Positions 1 through 4,855 of a DNA stretch of 5,004 nucleotides are shown one piece after another. The DNA is from an uncultured Acidimicrobiaceae bacterium (GTDB lineage: Bacteria > Actinomycetota > Acidimicrobiia > Acidimicrobiales > Ilumatobacteraceae): positions 1 to 5,004 of the forward strand of contig CAIVDG010000353.1 in the NCBI GenBank assembly GCA_903904615.1, read 5' to 3'. Position 1 is the stretch's first letter. Each line of letters opens with the position of its first letter. The position numbers were made by a program, and so were the translations under genes. The notes under the pieces were generated by a model that was given only the letters and a program-made list of their open reading frames with translations, searched no databases and was not told the DNA's origin.

Positions 1-30
1 CAGCTCACCAGTGTCCGTAAATTTGGCCAC
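1..30 (-). CDS. clpX: ClpX N-terminus (partial): ATP-dependent Clp protease, ATP-binding subunit
   Basis: Ten codons from a GTG at 30-28 run to the window edge and read M-A-K-F-T-D-T-G-E-L. This matches the conserved opening of ClpX, just before the zinc-binding domain that would lie outside the window. A strong SD, AGGGAGGG at 43-36, sits 5 bases upstream and supports the GTG start. ClpX is the hexameric AAA+ unfoldase that recognises substrates and feeds them into the ClpP chamber in the cytoplasm. The gene is the third member of a tig-clpP-clpX unit, 24 bases beyond the clpP stop codon, so co-transcription and stoichiometric expression are likely. The identification rests on a short peptide plus its position behind clpP; the combination is convincing. 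Confidence 0.85.
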   Translation of the reverse strand, partial: MAKFTDTGEL

Positions 31-35
31 GAAGG

Positions 36-43
36 CCCTCCCT
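36..43 (-). promoter_or_regulatory. Ribosome binding site of clpX
   Basis: On the minus strand, AGGGAGGG lies 5 bases before the GTG at 30. It is the strongest SD in the window and decides the GTG as the clpX start. Confidence 0.7.
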
Positions 44-54
44 CGAGATGTGAA

Positions 55-681
55 TCAGCGAATCGGACCGGAGCGGTCCGTGAGCTGACGTGACGAAATC
101 ACATCATCGATAATGCCATACTCAAGGGCCTCTTGTGCTTCCAATACGAAGTCACGGTCGGTATCGGCGTGGATGCGCTCGATGCTCTGGCCCGTATGGC
201 TGGCAAGGATTTCCTCGAGAAGGTCACGCATGCGAAGGATTTCCTTTGCGGCAATCTCGAGGTCGGTGACTTGGCCGTACCCCACCTGGCCATATGGCTG
301 GTGAAGAAGTACGCGGCTGTGTGGCAAAGCGAGACGCTTGCCCTTTGTGCCGGCTGCAAGAAGAACAGCAGCGGCCGACGCGGCCTGACCCAAGCAAATT
401 GTTGCAATGTCGTTCTTGATGAACTGCATGGTGTCGTAAATGGCGAACAACGAGTTGATGTCTCCACCAGGACTGTTGATGTAGATGTTGATGTCGCGGT
501 CTGGGTTTTCACTTTCCAAGTGAATGAGCTGCGCACAAATGAGGTTGGCAATGGTGTCGTCGATGGGTGTTCCCAAGAAGATGATGTTTTCTTTGAGAAG
601 GCGTGAGTACAGGTCGTACACACGCTCACCACGACTTGTGGTTTCCGTAACGTTTGGAACGTAGTAGTTCTGGAAATTCAT
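55..681 (-). CDS. clpP: ATP-dependent Clp protease proteolytic subunit, ClpP2-like
   Basis: This 208-residue cytoplasmic serine peptidase forms the tetradecameric chamber that degrades proteins unfolded by ClpX or ClpC. The triad is intact by alignment with E. coli: Ser102 in G-Q-A-A-S, His127 in L-L-H-Q-P, and Asp177 in D-T-D-R-D. The oligomerisation handle G-Q-V-T-D-L-E-I follows His127. I chose the ATG at 681 because M-N-F-Q-N-Y-Y fits the family's short N-terminus and an AAGGA at 694-690 lies 8 bases upstream. The frame stays open to 777, but that extension overlaps tig and is low-complexity. Wording such as Y-D-T-M-Q and C-L-G-Q-A-A-S-A-A-A-V-L-L-A-A-G resembles mycobacterial ClpP2 more than ClpP1. 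The gene starts 16 bases after tig and is followed by clpX. No second clpP is adjacent, although many actinobacteria carry a clpP1-clpP2 pair. Confidence 0.97.
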   Translation of the reverse strand: MNFQNYYVPNVTETTSRGERVYDLYSRLLKENIIFLGTPIDDTIANLICAQLIHLESENPDRDINIYINSPGGDINSLFAIYDTMQFIKNDIATICLGQAASAAAVLLAAGTKGKRLALPHSRVLLHQPYGQVGYGQVTDLEIAAKEILRMRDLLEEILASHTGQSIERIHADTDRDFVLEAQEALEYGIIDDVISSRQLTDRSGPIR

Positions 682-689
682 TGCGTCGT

Positions 690-694
690 TCCTT
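690..694 (-). promoter_or_regulatory. Ribosome binding site of clpP
   Basis: AAGGA on the minus strand lies 8 bases before the ATG at 681. It favours this start over the upstream in-frame ATGs that lie inside the end of tig. Confidence 0.55.
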
Positions 695-697
695 GAT

Positions 698-2086
698 TTA
701 GTCGTGGTCATGACCGTCGTGGTCATGATCGTGGTCGTGCTCACCAAGGACAGTATCGGTGCTGAGCACTTCCCCATTCTGGTCTACAAATGTGACGTTA
801 TGCAGGAGCCACTCGAGCGCTTGGGACTTGCGCATTTGTGCAACCAAATCGGTGACGGCGTCGTTCTGTTCGTAAGCGCGACGCACCTTGGCGGTCTTTT
901 CGCCCACTCGCACACCAATTTGCTCGAATTCGGCTTCAAGATCTGCGTCGGTGACTTCGATACCTTCCGAAGAAGCAACGGCGCGAAGTGCAAGGTCTAC
1001 CTTGACGGCCTTTTCAGATTGGGTCTTCATGCCGGCGATGAATGAGTCGGCATCTTGTCCGGTTGCGGACAACCACTGATCGAGCGCGATGCCCTGAGAC
1101 TGAAACTGCTGCAACGTGTTTTGCACACGAGCCTGAAGGTCGTTATTGACCATTGCTTCTGGAGCTTCAATTTCAACAAGTTTTTCTAGTTCATCGGTGA
1201 GACGATCAACAACGGTGCGACGCATTTGGTTCATGCGCATCTCTTCGTAACGAGCACGAAGCGCCGCTTTCCATTCATCGATGGTGTCGGCGTCGGCAAT
1301 GTTTTCTGCGACCCATGCATCGGTGAGTTCAGGAATTTCAAGAGTTTGAACACGATTCACGGTGATAGCGAAATCTGCTTCTTCTTCGGTGCCATTTGGA
1401 ACCGCAGTAAAGGTGAGTGAATCGCCCTTCTTCGAACCTGTGAGCTGATCGTCGAAGCCAGGAGCAACCCAACCACGACCAATTTCATAGGTCCATTCAT
1501 CAACGTTCAACCCAGGAACAGGCTCACCATTGCGGGTGCCTTCTAAGTCGATCACAACGTTGTCGCTAACTTCTGCTGCGCGATCAACGTCGACAAGTGT
1601 TCCGAAACGACGGCGCTCGGTAGAGATTGCTTCGTCGAGTTCTTCGTTAGACAACGATGGATTGACGAGTTCAACACGAAGCCCTGCATAGCCAGGTACT
1701 TGAATCTCTGGACGCACTTCGCACGTTGCTTCGAACTTCACGGGGTATTCGAAAGGAGCTGGCGTGGGGTTCTCTTCGGTAACCGGATCGTTGTTGTTCA
1801 ACAACGTGACGTTCGGTTGTGCAATGAGATCGATGTTGTGTTCGCGTACTGCCTTGCCCAAGTATTCAGGGATTGCGTCTTGCAGTGCCTGACCAAGTGC
1901 GGCGTCGATACCGATGCGTGCTTCCAAAATGCGGCGTGGCGCTTTGCCTGGGCGGAACCCTGGCAGACGTACTTCGCGTGCGATCTTTCGGAACGCGGCG
2001 TCGATATTGCGGTCAAATTCGGCCTCGTCAACCTCGATGGAGAGCTTGACCATGTTGCCTTCTAGGGCTTCGAGAGTGCTTTTCAC
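698..2086 (-). CDS. tig: Trigger factor (ribosome-associated chaperone and peptidyl-prolyl isomerase)
   Basis: The 462-residue protein binds ribosomal protein L23 at the tunnel exit and shelters nascent chains. Counting from the GTG at 2086, residues 1 to about 140 form the ribosome-binding domain, with the signature G-F-R-P-G-K-A-P at 43-50. Residues about 170-250 form the FKBP-like isomerase domain (V-A-P-G-F-D-D-Q-L-T-G, then K-K-G-D). Residues about 250-435 form the helical C-terminal chaperone arms. The GTG start gives V/M-K-S-T-L-E, the usual opening of the family, but no SD precedes it. An ATG at 2116 would add ten residues and has a weak GGAAAG at 2128-2123, so the start is uncertain. 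The last 14 residues are an odd His/Asp run absent from the typical family member. The gene heads the tig-clpP-clpX unit and is divergent from the small gene at 2144. Confidence 0.96.
   Translation of the reverse strand: MKSTLEALEGNMVKLSIEVDEAEFDRNIDAAFRKIAREVRLPGFRPGKAPRRILEARIGIDAALGQALQDAIPEYLGKAVREHNIDLIAQPNVTLLNNNDPVTEENPTPAPFEYPVKFEATCEVRPEIQVPGYAGLRVELVNPSLSNEELDEAISTERRRFGTLVDVDRAAEVSDNVVIDLEGTRNGEPVPGLNVDEWTYEIGRGWVAPGFDDQLTGSKKGDSLTFTAVPNGTEEEADFAITVNRVQTLEIPELTDAWVAENIADADTIDEWKAALRARYEEMRMNQMRRTVVDRLTDELEKLVEIEAPEAMVNNDLQARVQNTLQQFQSQGIALDQWLSATGQDADSFIAGMKTQSEKAVKVDLALRAVASSEGIEVTDADLEAEFEQIGVRVGEKTAKVRRAYEQNDAVTDLVAQMRKSQALEWLLHNVTFVDQNGEVLSTDTVLGEHDHDHDHDGHDHD
701..742 (-). other. 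His/Asp-alternating C-terminal tail of trigger factor
   Basis: Residues 449-462 read E-H-D-H-D-H-D-H-D-G-H-D-H-D, with six His and six Asp. Both His codons (CAC, CAT) and both Asp codons (GAC, GAT) are used, so the DNA is not a clean simple repeat. The peptide pattern may therefore be what is maintained. Such tails can bind divalent metals; the FKBP-type isomerase SlyD has a His-rich metal-binding C-terminus. Metal binding here is inference. Confidence 0.8.
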
Positions 2087-2131
2087 AGGGTTCGGAGTGT
2101 ATCGGTTCGCCCTCATTGCTCACTTTCCAGC

Positions 2132-2137
2132 AATAAT
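2132..2137 (+). promoter_or_regulatory. Possible -10 element for a leaderless transcript of the small gene at 2144
   Basis: AATAAT ends six bases before the ATG at 2144, so transcription could begin at the start codon itself. The only SD-like bases, GGAG at 2138-2141, leave just 2 bases to the ATG, which is too close to work well. No good -35 hexamer is visible. This is a weak prediction. Confidence 0.3.
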
Positions 2138-2143
2138 GGAGAC

Positions 2144-2413
2144 ATGACGCTTTGGAAGCCCCACGCACTTGCCAACCCGCACCACGGTCAAATCAATCTG
2201 CGAGTTGGCGACAAAGTGGTTGCCAAGGCCGGAATCGACGATGCCCCAGAAGGCACCGAGGGCAAGGTCATCTTGGCAAATGGCTTCAACTGGCTTCGTT
2301 ACCGAGTTCTCTTCACCAATGGAGCAGAAATTGGCGACCTTGATCATCGCCATCTCGAACCCACTGGCCGTACTGCGCGCCGCCTGGCACGCGAAGCAAA
2401 ACGAGCCAAGTAG
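2144..2413 (+). CDS. Small basic protein with SH3/KOW-like core, function unknown
   Basis: The protein has 89 residues. Its core, about residues 19-73, reads L-R-V-G-D-K-V-V-A-K, then E-G-T-E-G-K-V-I, then W-L-R-Y-R-V-L-F-T-N-G, then L-E-P. This pattern of short beta strands and glycine turns recalls SH3-like or KOW-type folds, and I have seen similar short uncharacterised actinobacterial proteins. The C-terminal 15 residues (R-T-A-R-R-L-A-R-E-A-K-R-A-K) are strongly basic and probably helical, which would suit contact with nucleic acid; that is inference. There is no signal peptide or membrane segment. The gene is divergent from tig, 57 bases from the GTG start of tig, so the two may share a control region. 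The tRNA gene follows 43 bases downstream. The ATG at 2144 is chosen because no other start keeps the core complete. Confidence 0.75.
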   Translation: MTLWKPHALANPHHGQINLRVGDKVVAKAGIDDAPEGTEGKVILANGFNWLRYRVLFTNGAEIGDLDHRHLEPTGRTARRLAREAKRAK

Positions 2414-2443
2414 TTCTCACAATCGTCTGAGTACCGATAGCGT
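2414..2443 (+). promoter_or_regulatory. Possible promoter of tRNA-Pro and the downstream PPOX gene
   Basis: TTCTCA at 2414-2419 and TAGCGT at 2438-2443 are separated by 18 bases. A start near 2450 would give a short leader before the mature tRNA at 2457. Both hexamers are imperfect (four of six matches to TTGACA, and TANNNT), so confidence is low. Confidence 0.3.
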
Positions 2444-2456
2444 TATTCGGACACCA

Positions 2457-2532
2457 CGGGGTGTGGCGCAGTTGGTAGCGTGCCTGGTTTGGGACCAGGA
2501 GGCCGGGAGTTCAAGTCTCCCCACCCCGACCA
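2457..2532 (+). tRNA. tRNA-Pro, anticodon UGG
   Basis: A full cloverleaf can be drawn by hand. The acceptor stem CGGGGTG (2457-2463) pairs perfectly with CACCCCG (2522-2528). The D stem is GCGC/GCGT with loop AGTTGGTA. The anticodon stem CCTGG/CCAGG encloses loop TTTGGGA, with anticodon TGG at 2490-2492. The variable loop is AGGCC. The T stem GGGAG/CTCCC encloses TTCAAGT. The discriminator base is A2529 and CCA is encoded at 2530-2532. The tRNA decodes CCA and, by wobble of a modified U34, other proline codons. It lies 28 bases upstream of the PPOX gene on the same strand, so a single transcript processed by RNase P and 3' trimming is likely. Confidence 0.98.
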
Positions 2533-2546
2533 TTTCGATCATTTAG

Positions 2547-2554
2547 AAAGAGGA
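2547..2554 (+). promoter_or_regulatory. Ribosome binding site of the PPOX gene
   Basis: AAAGAGGA lies 6 bases before the ATG at 2561. It fixes this start against an in-frame ATG at 2480, which lies inside the tRNA. Confidence 0.7.
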
Positions 2555-2560
2555 CATCGC

Positions 2561-2953
2561 ATGCCTGCAGATCTCGACTCCGCCAAATACGTCTCATTTG
2601 TTACGTATAAAAAGGATGGCACTCCAGTGGCAACTCCCGTCTGGGTTGTTCCATTCGAAGGTGGATACGCATTCACCACCGAACCGAACGCATACAAAGT
2701 TCGCCGTCTTCACAACGACGCTCGTGCCACTCTCACCGTGTGTGACATGCGCGGCAAGATTTCCGAAGGTGCAACCACACACATTGGAAGCGCTGTTGTA
2801 TTGAGTGAAGACGACGCAGAGAAGGTGTCGAAGCTGATTGAGAAGAAGTACTCCATCGGAACGAAACTGCTGGGCGTCATGTCTTTTGTGAAGAAGATCT
2901 TGGGTAAGGGATCCACTGCTGGCGACGGTGCCATCAAGGTCACACTCCACTAG
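2561..2953 (+). CDS. PPOX-class split-barrel protein, probably F420-dependent (Rv2061-like)
   Basis: The 130-residue protein has the small split beta-barrel of the pyridoxamine-phosphate-oxidase superfamily. Recognisable blocks in order are Y-V-S-F-V-T with D-G-T-P-V-A-T-P-V-W at 19-28, the E-P-N-A-Y-K-V-R-R-L segment at 41-50, and V-C-D-M-R-G-K at 60-66. A helix with E-K-K-Y at 94-97 and a closing A-I-K-V-T-L strand follow. This arrangement resembles the actinobacterial family typified by M. tuberculosis Rv2061, annotated as F420-dependent. Members act as dimers with flavin or deazaflavin bound at the interface and reduce or shield small substrates; the substrate here is unknown. The absence of a signal peptide points to the cytoplasm. 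The gene follows tRNA-Pro closely and is closed by a terminator, so the two may form one unit. Cofactor choice between FMN, F420 and heme cannot be settled by eye. Confidence 0.85.
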   Translation: MPADLDSAKYVSFVTYKKDGTPVATPVWVVPFEGGYAFTTEPNAYKVRRLHNDARATLTVCDMRGKISEGATTHIGSAVVLSEDDAEKVSKLIEKKYSIGTKLLGVMSFVKKILGKGSTAGDGAIKVTLH

Positions 2954-2960
2954 ACAGAAA

Positions 2961-2986
2961 GAAATCTGGGGATATCCCTAGGTTTT
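2961..2986 (+). terminator. Intrinsic terminator after the PPOX gene
   Basis: An 11-pair stem (2961-2971 with 2976-2986, including three G-U pairs) closes on an ATAT loop at 2972-2975. The stem core is CTGGGG/CCCTAG. It is flanked by AAA on the 5' side and runs into TTTT at 2983-2986. It begins 7 bases after the stop codon at 2953, and the next gene has its own apparent promoter. The GC core is short, so strength is uncertain. Confidence 0.55.
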
Positions 2987-3012
2987 CCACAGGTTCTGCT
3001 GTACGGTAGAAA
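2984..3012 (+). promoter_or_regulatory. Probable promoter of the DEAD-box helicase gene
   Basis: TTTCCA at 2984-2989 and TAGAAA at 3007-3012 are separated by 17 bases, each with four of six consensus matches. Transcription would start near 3018-3020, giving a leader of about 55 bases. That start falls just before the outer arm of the inverted repeats at 3024-3079. TACGGT at 3002-3007 is an alternative -10 with a poorer -35. Confidence 0.45.
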
Positions 3013-3023
3013 CTCATTCATTT

Positions 3024-3079
3024 GTCCATGGGTACAAACCGGTATCTATGGCCCTTACAAGGGAGATACCCCCATGGAC
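3024..3079 (+). promoter_or_regulatory. Nested leader hairpin masking SD and start codon of the helicase gene
   Basis: Three perfect inverted repeats nest: GTCCATGGG 3024-3032 with CCCATGGAC 3071-3079 (9 pairs), GGTATCT 3041-3047 with AGATACC 3064-3070 (7 pairs), and CCCT 3052-3055 with AGGG 3060-3063 (4 pairs, loop TACA). The 3' strand 3060-3079 is paired without a break, while the 5' side has bulges of 8 and 4 bases. The SD AAGGGAG (3059-3065) and the ATG (3074-3076) lie in the paired strand. The pairing is seen directly; a regulatory role is inferred. Confidence 0.6.
3059..3065 (+). promoter_or_regulatory. Ribosome binding site of the helicase gene
   Basis: AAGGGAG lies 8 bases before the ATG at 3074. 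It supports that start, and six of its seven bases lie in paired positions of the leader hairpin. Confidence 0.65.
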
Positions 3080-4825
3080 CCCCGTCCTGTTTCTTTTGCT
3101 GACCTCGGTCTGCCCACGCCCCTGGTCGACGAACTTGCACATCAAGGCATCGTCAACCCCTTCCCCATCCAGCAGGCAACCATTGCCGATGCTTTGTCGG
3201 GACGAGACACACTTGGCCGCGGCCGCACCGGATCCGGCAAAACTCTTGCCTTTTGCTTGCCCATGCTCACCCGCTTGCACAACAGCGGCAACAGCCGAGA
3301 TCGTTACCGCCCACGTGCCGTCATCTTGGTTCCAACGCGTGAGTTAGCAAACCAGGTGCGTGACGTACTTGTTCCACTTGCCGATGCACTCGGCATGCGC
3401 ACCGCCACCGTGTACGGCGGCGTGAGCTACACCGGCCAAATCAATGCAATGCGCAACGGTGTCGACATTGTTGTTGCATGTCCTGGTCGTTTCATCGACC
3501 TCATGGAGTCAGGTCAGATTGAACTCGACGCAGTTGAAGTCACCATCTTGGACGAAGCCGACCACATGGCAGAGCTTGGGTTCCTTGAACACGTGACTCG
3601 CATCTTGGAGAAGACACCGCGCGAAGGTCAGCGTTTGCTTTTCTCTGCAACTCTCGACCGCGGAATCGACAAGTTGGTCCGCAAATTCCTCAGCAACCCC
3701 GTCACACACGAAGTTGAATCAAATGACGAAGAAGATGCGGCTATGACGCACTACTTCTTCCAAGTAACGCAAGGCAATCGTTTCGACATCATCGCTGACC
3801 TGTGTGCAGCACCTGGACGTTCACTTGTGTTCACACGCACAAAGCATGGTGCGCGCAAGCTCACCGCTGCTTTGGTTGCCGCTGGTGTACCAAGCGTTGA
3901 GTTGCACGGCGACTTGTCGCAAGCAGTTCGCGCTCGCAACCTTGCTGCATTGTCCAGCGGAAAAGTAGACACTCTTGTTGCTACCGACATCGCTGCTCGT
4001 GGAATCCACGTTGACGACATCGCCGTTGTTATTCACGCCGATCCACCAGAAGAGCACAAAGCTTTCCTTCACCGTTCAGGCCGTACTGCACGCGCCGGCG
4101 CAGAAGGAACCGTTGTCACTATGGTGACCGAGAACATGCGTCGCCATGTGAAGCGTCTTGCACGTGATGCAGGTATCGACCCCATCACAAAGACCGTTGT
4201 GCTTGGCGATGACATCCTCACCGAGATTGCACCTGGCGAGCGCACCAAGCGCGAAATGCCAGACATCGAAGAGCGTCGCCCACAGAACCGTGGCGGTGCA
4301 CGTGGTGGACAGCGTCGCCAAGGTGGACGCTCCTCTGGTGGACCACGTCGTGAGTTCCGCGACCGTGACGACCGTCGTGGAGATCGCCGTGACCGCGATG
4401 ATCGCCCACGCTTCGACCGTGACGACCGCCCCGCACGCAATCGTGACGACCGTCCAGCACGTGGCGGTGGAGAATTCCGTAATCGCGAGTTCCGTCCCGA
4501 TGACCGTCCAGCACGCGATGATCGCCCACGCTTCGACCGTGACGACCGCCCCGCACGCAATCGTGACGACCGTCCAGCACGCGGTGGTGGAAACTTCCGC
4601 GGACGCGACGACCGTCCAGCACGTGGTGGCGACGACCGTCCAGCACGCAATCGTGACGACCGTCCAGCACGCGGTGGTGGAAACTTCCGCGGACGCGACG
4701 ACCGTCCAGCACGTGGTGGCGACGACCGTCCAGCACGCGGACCTCGCACAGAAAATCGCGGCTCACGCCCCGGTCCACGCGGAAAAGCAGACGGCGCTCG
4801 CAAAAAGCCAGCACGCAGTTACTAG
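3074..4825 (+). CDS. DEAD-box ATP-dependent RNA helicase with Arg/Asp repeat tail
   Basis: The 583-residue protein unwinds RNA duplexes using ATP in the cytoplasm, typically in ribosome assembly, mRNA decay or cold adaptation. The Q motif covers about 8-34 (F-A-D-L-G-L to P-I-Q). Motif I is G-R-T-G-S-G-K-T at 50-57, and motif Ia is P-T-R-E-L-A at 87-92. A G-G pair is at 115-116, P-G-R at 137-139, D-E-A-D at 160-163 and S-A-T at 191-193. In the second RecA domain, V-F-T-R is at 252-255, A-T-D-I-A-A-R-G at 303-310 and H-R-S-G-R-T-A-R-A-G at 333-342. All catalytic motifs are intact. Residues from about 400 are a disordered, highly charged tail with ten D-D-R-P-A-R copies, which may bind RNA or drive condensation. 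The tail differs from the RGG tails of many homologues in alternating Asp and Arg. The enzyme is RhlE/DeaD-like, but I cannot assign a specific symbol. The SD and start codon sit in a hairpin. Confidence 0.95.
   Translation: MDPRPVSFADLGLPTPLVDELAHQGIVNPFPIQQATIADALSGRDTLGRGRTGSGKTLAFCLPMLTRLHNSGNSRDRYRPRAVILVPTRELANQVRDVLVPLADALGMRTATVYGGVSYTGQINAMRNGVDIVVACPGRFIDLMESGQIELDAVEVTILDEADHMAELGFLEHVTRILEKTPREGQRLLFSATLDRGIDKLVRKFLSNPVTHEVESNDEEDAAMTHYFFQVTQGNRFDIIADLCAAPGRSLVFTRTKHGARKLTAALVAAGVPSVELHGDLSQAVRARNLAALSSGKVDTLVATDIAARGIHVDDIAVVIHADPPEEHKAFLHRSGRTARAGAEGTVVTMVTENMRRHVKRLARDAGIDPITKTVVLGDDILTEIAPGERTKREMPDIEERRPQNRGGARGGQRRQGGRSSGGPRREFRDRDDRRGDRRDRDDRPRFDRDDRPARNRDDRPARGGGEFRNREFRPDDRPARDDRPRFDRDDRPARNRDDRPARGGGNFRGRDDRPARGGDDRPARNRDDRPARGGGNFRGRDDRPARGGDDRPARGPRTENRGSRPGPRGKADGARKKPARSY
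4394..4461 (+). repeat. 68-base direct repeat, copy 1, in the helicase tail
   Basis: These 68 bases are identical to 4514-4581, displaced by 120 bases (40 codons). They encode the R-D-D-R-P-R-F-D-R-D-D-R-P-A-R-N stretch and following residues. Identity at synonymous positions points to recent duplication or gene conversion. Confidence 0.9.
4514..4581 (+). repeat. 68-base direct repeat, copy 2, in the helicase tail
   Basis: This copy is identical to 4394-4461. It overlaps the start of the 90-base tandem repeat at 4553, so the tail shows layered duplications. Confidence 0.9.
4553..4738 (+). repeat. Perfect 90-base tandem duplication in the helicase tail
   Basis: Bases 4553-4648 are identical to 4643-4738, so two copies of a 90-base period sit in tandem plus six bases. 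Each period encodes 30 residues, R-N-R-D-D-R-P-A-R-G-G-G-N-F-R-G followed by R-D-D-R-P-A-R-G-G-D-D-R-P-A. The length is a multiple of three, so copy changes keep the frame and vary only tail length. Confidence 0.92.
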
Positions 4826-4834
4826 AACCCATGT

Positions 4835-4855
4835 CTAGTCGGCAAGACTGACTAG
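4835..4855 (+). other. Short inverted repeat between the helicase and amidohydrolase genes
   Basis: CTAGTC at 4835-4840 and GACTAG at 4850-4855 could form a 6-pair hairpin with a 9-base loop, ending directly before the GTG at 4856. It has no T-run and is AT-balanced, so it is a poor terminator. It could be an operator, an attenuating structure or chance. Confidence 0.3.

Noticed and set aside
133..606. Plus-strand open frame of 157 codons opposite clpP
   Set aside because: It is antisense to a clear, conserved clpP with an intact catalytic triad. No domain or start signal is visible on this strand.
682..777. N-terminal extension of clpP to an ATG at 777
   Set aside because: The extension overlaps the end of tig and reads low-complexity Thr/Met from the His/Asp tail codons. 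The ATG at 681 has an SD and matches the family N-terminus.
2434..2450. Small hairpin CCGATA/TATTCGG between the small gene and tRNA-Pro, considered as a terminator
   Set aside because: The stem has six pairs with a bulge and no T-run, and it overlaps the likely -10 of the tRNA promoter.
2480..2560. N-terminal extension of the PPOX protein to an ATG at 2480
   Set aside because: It lies inside the tRNA-Pro gene. The ATG at 2561 has a proper SD and starts the conserved domain.
2983..2991. TTTTCCACA resembling a DnaA box
   Set aside because: It is a single imperfect match with no companion boxes, and it is better explained as the terminator T-run plus the -35 of the helicase promoter.
3028..3102. 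Upstream open frame of 24 codons (ATG at 3028) overlapping the helicase start
   Set aside because: No SD precedes it and its ATG lies in the outer hairpin arm. Its peptide has no noticeable features. An upstream ATG at 3048 in a different frame is likewise unsupported.
4069..4803. Long open frame of 244 codons on the minus strand opposite the helicase tail
   Set aside because: It is Arg/Ser/Gly-rich low complexity, mirroring the repeated D-D-R-P-A-R codons of the real gene. The plus-strand frame has all helicase motifs upstream and a good start.
4158..4838. Open frame of 226 codons in another plus-strand frame over the helicase
   Set aside because: Its product is a Val/Thr/His/Ala repeat produced by reading the repeated tail out of frame. 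It has no SD and no recognisable domain.
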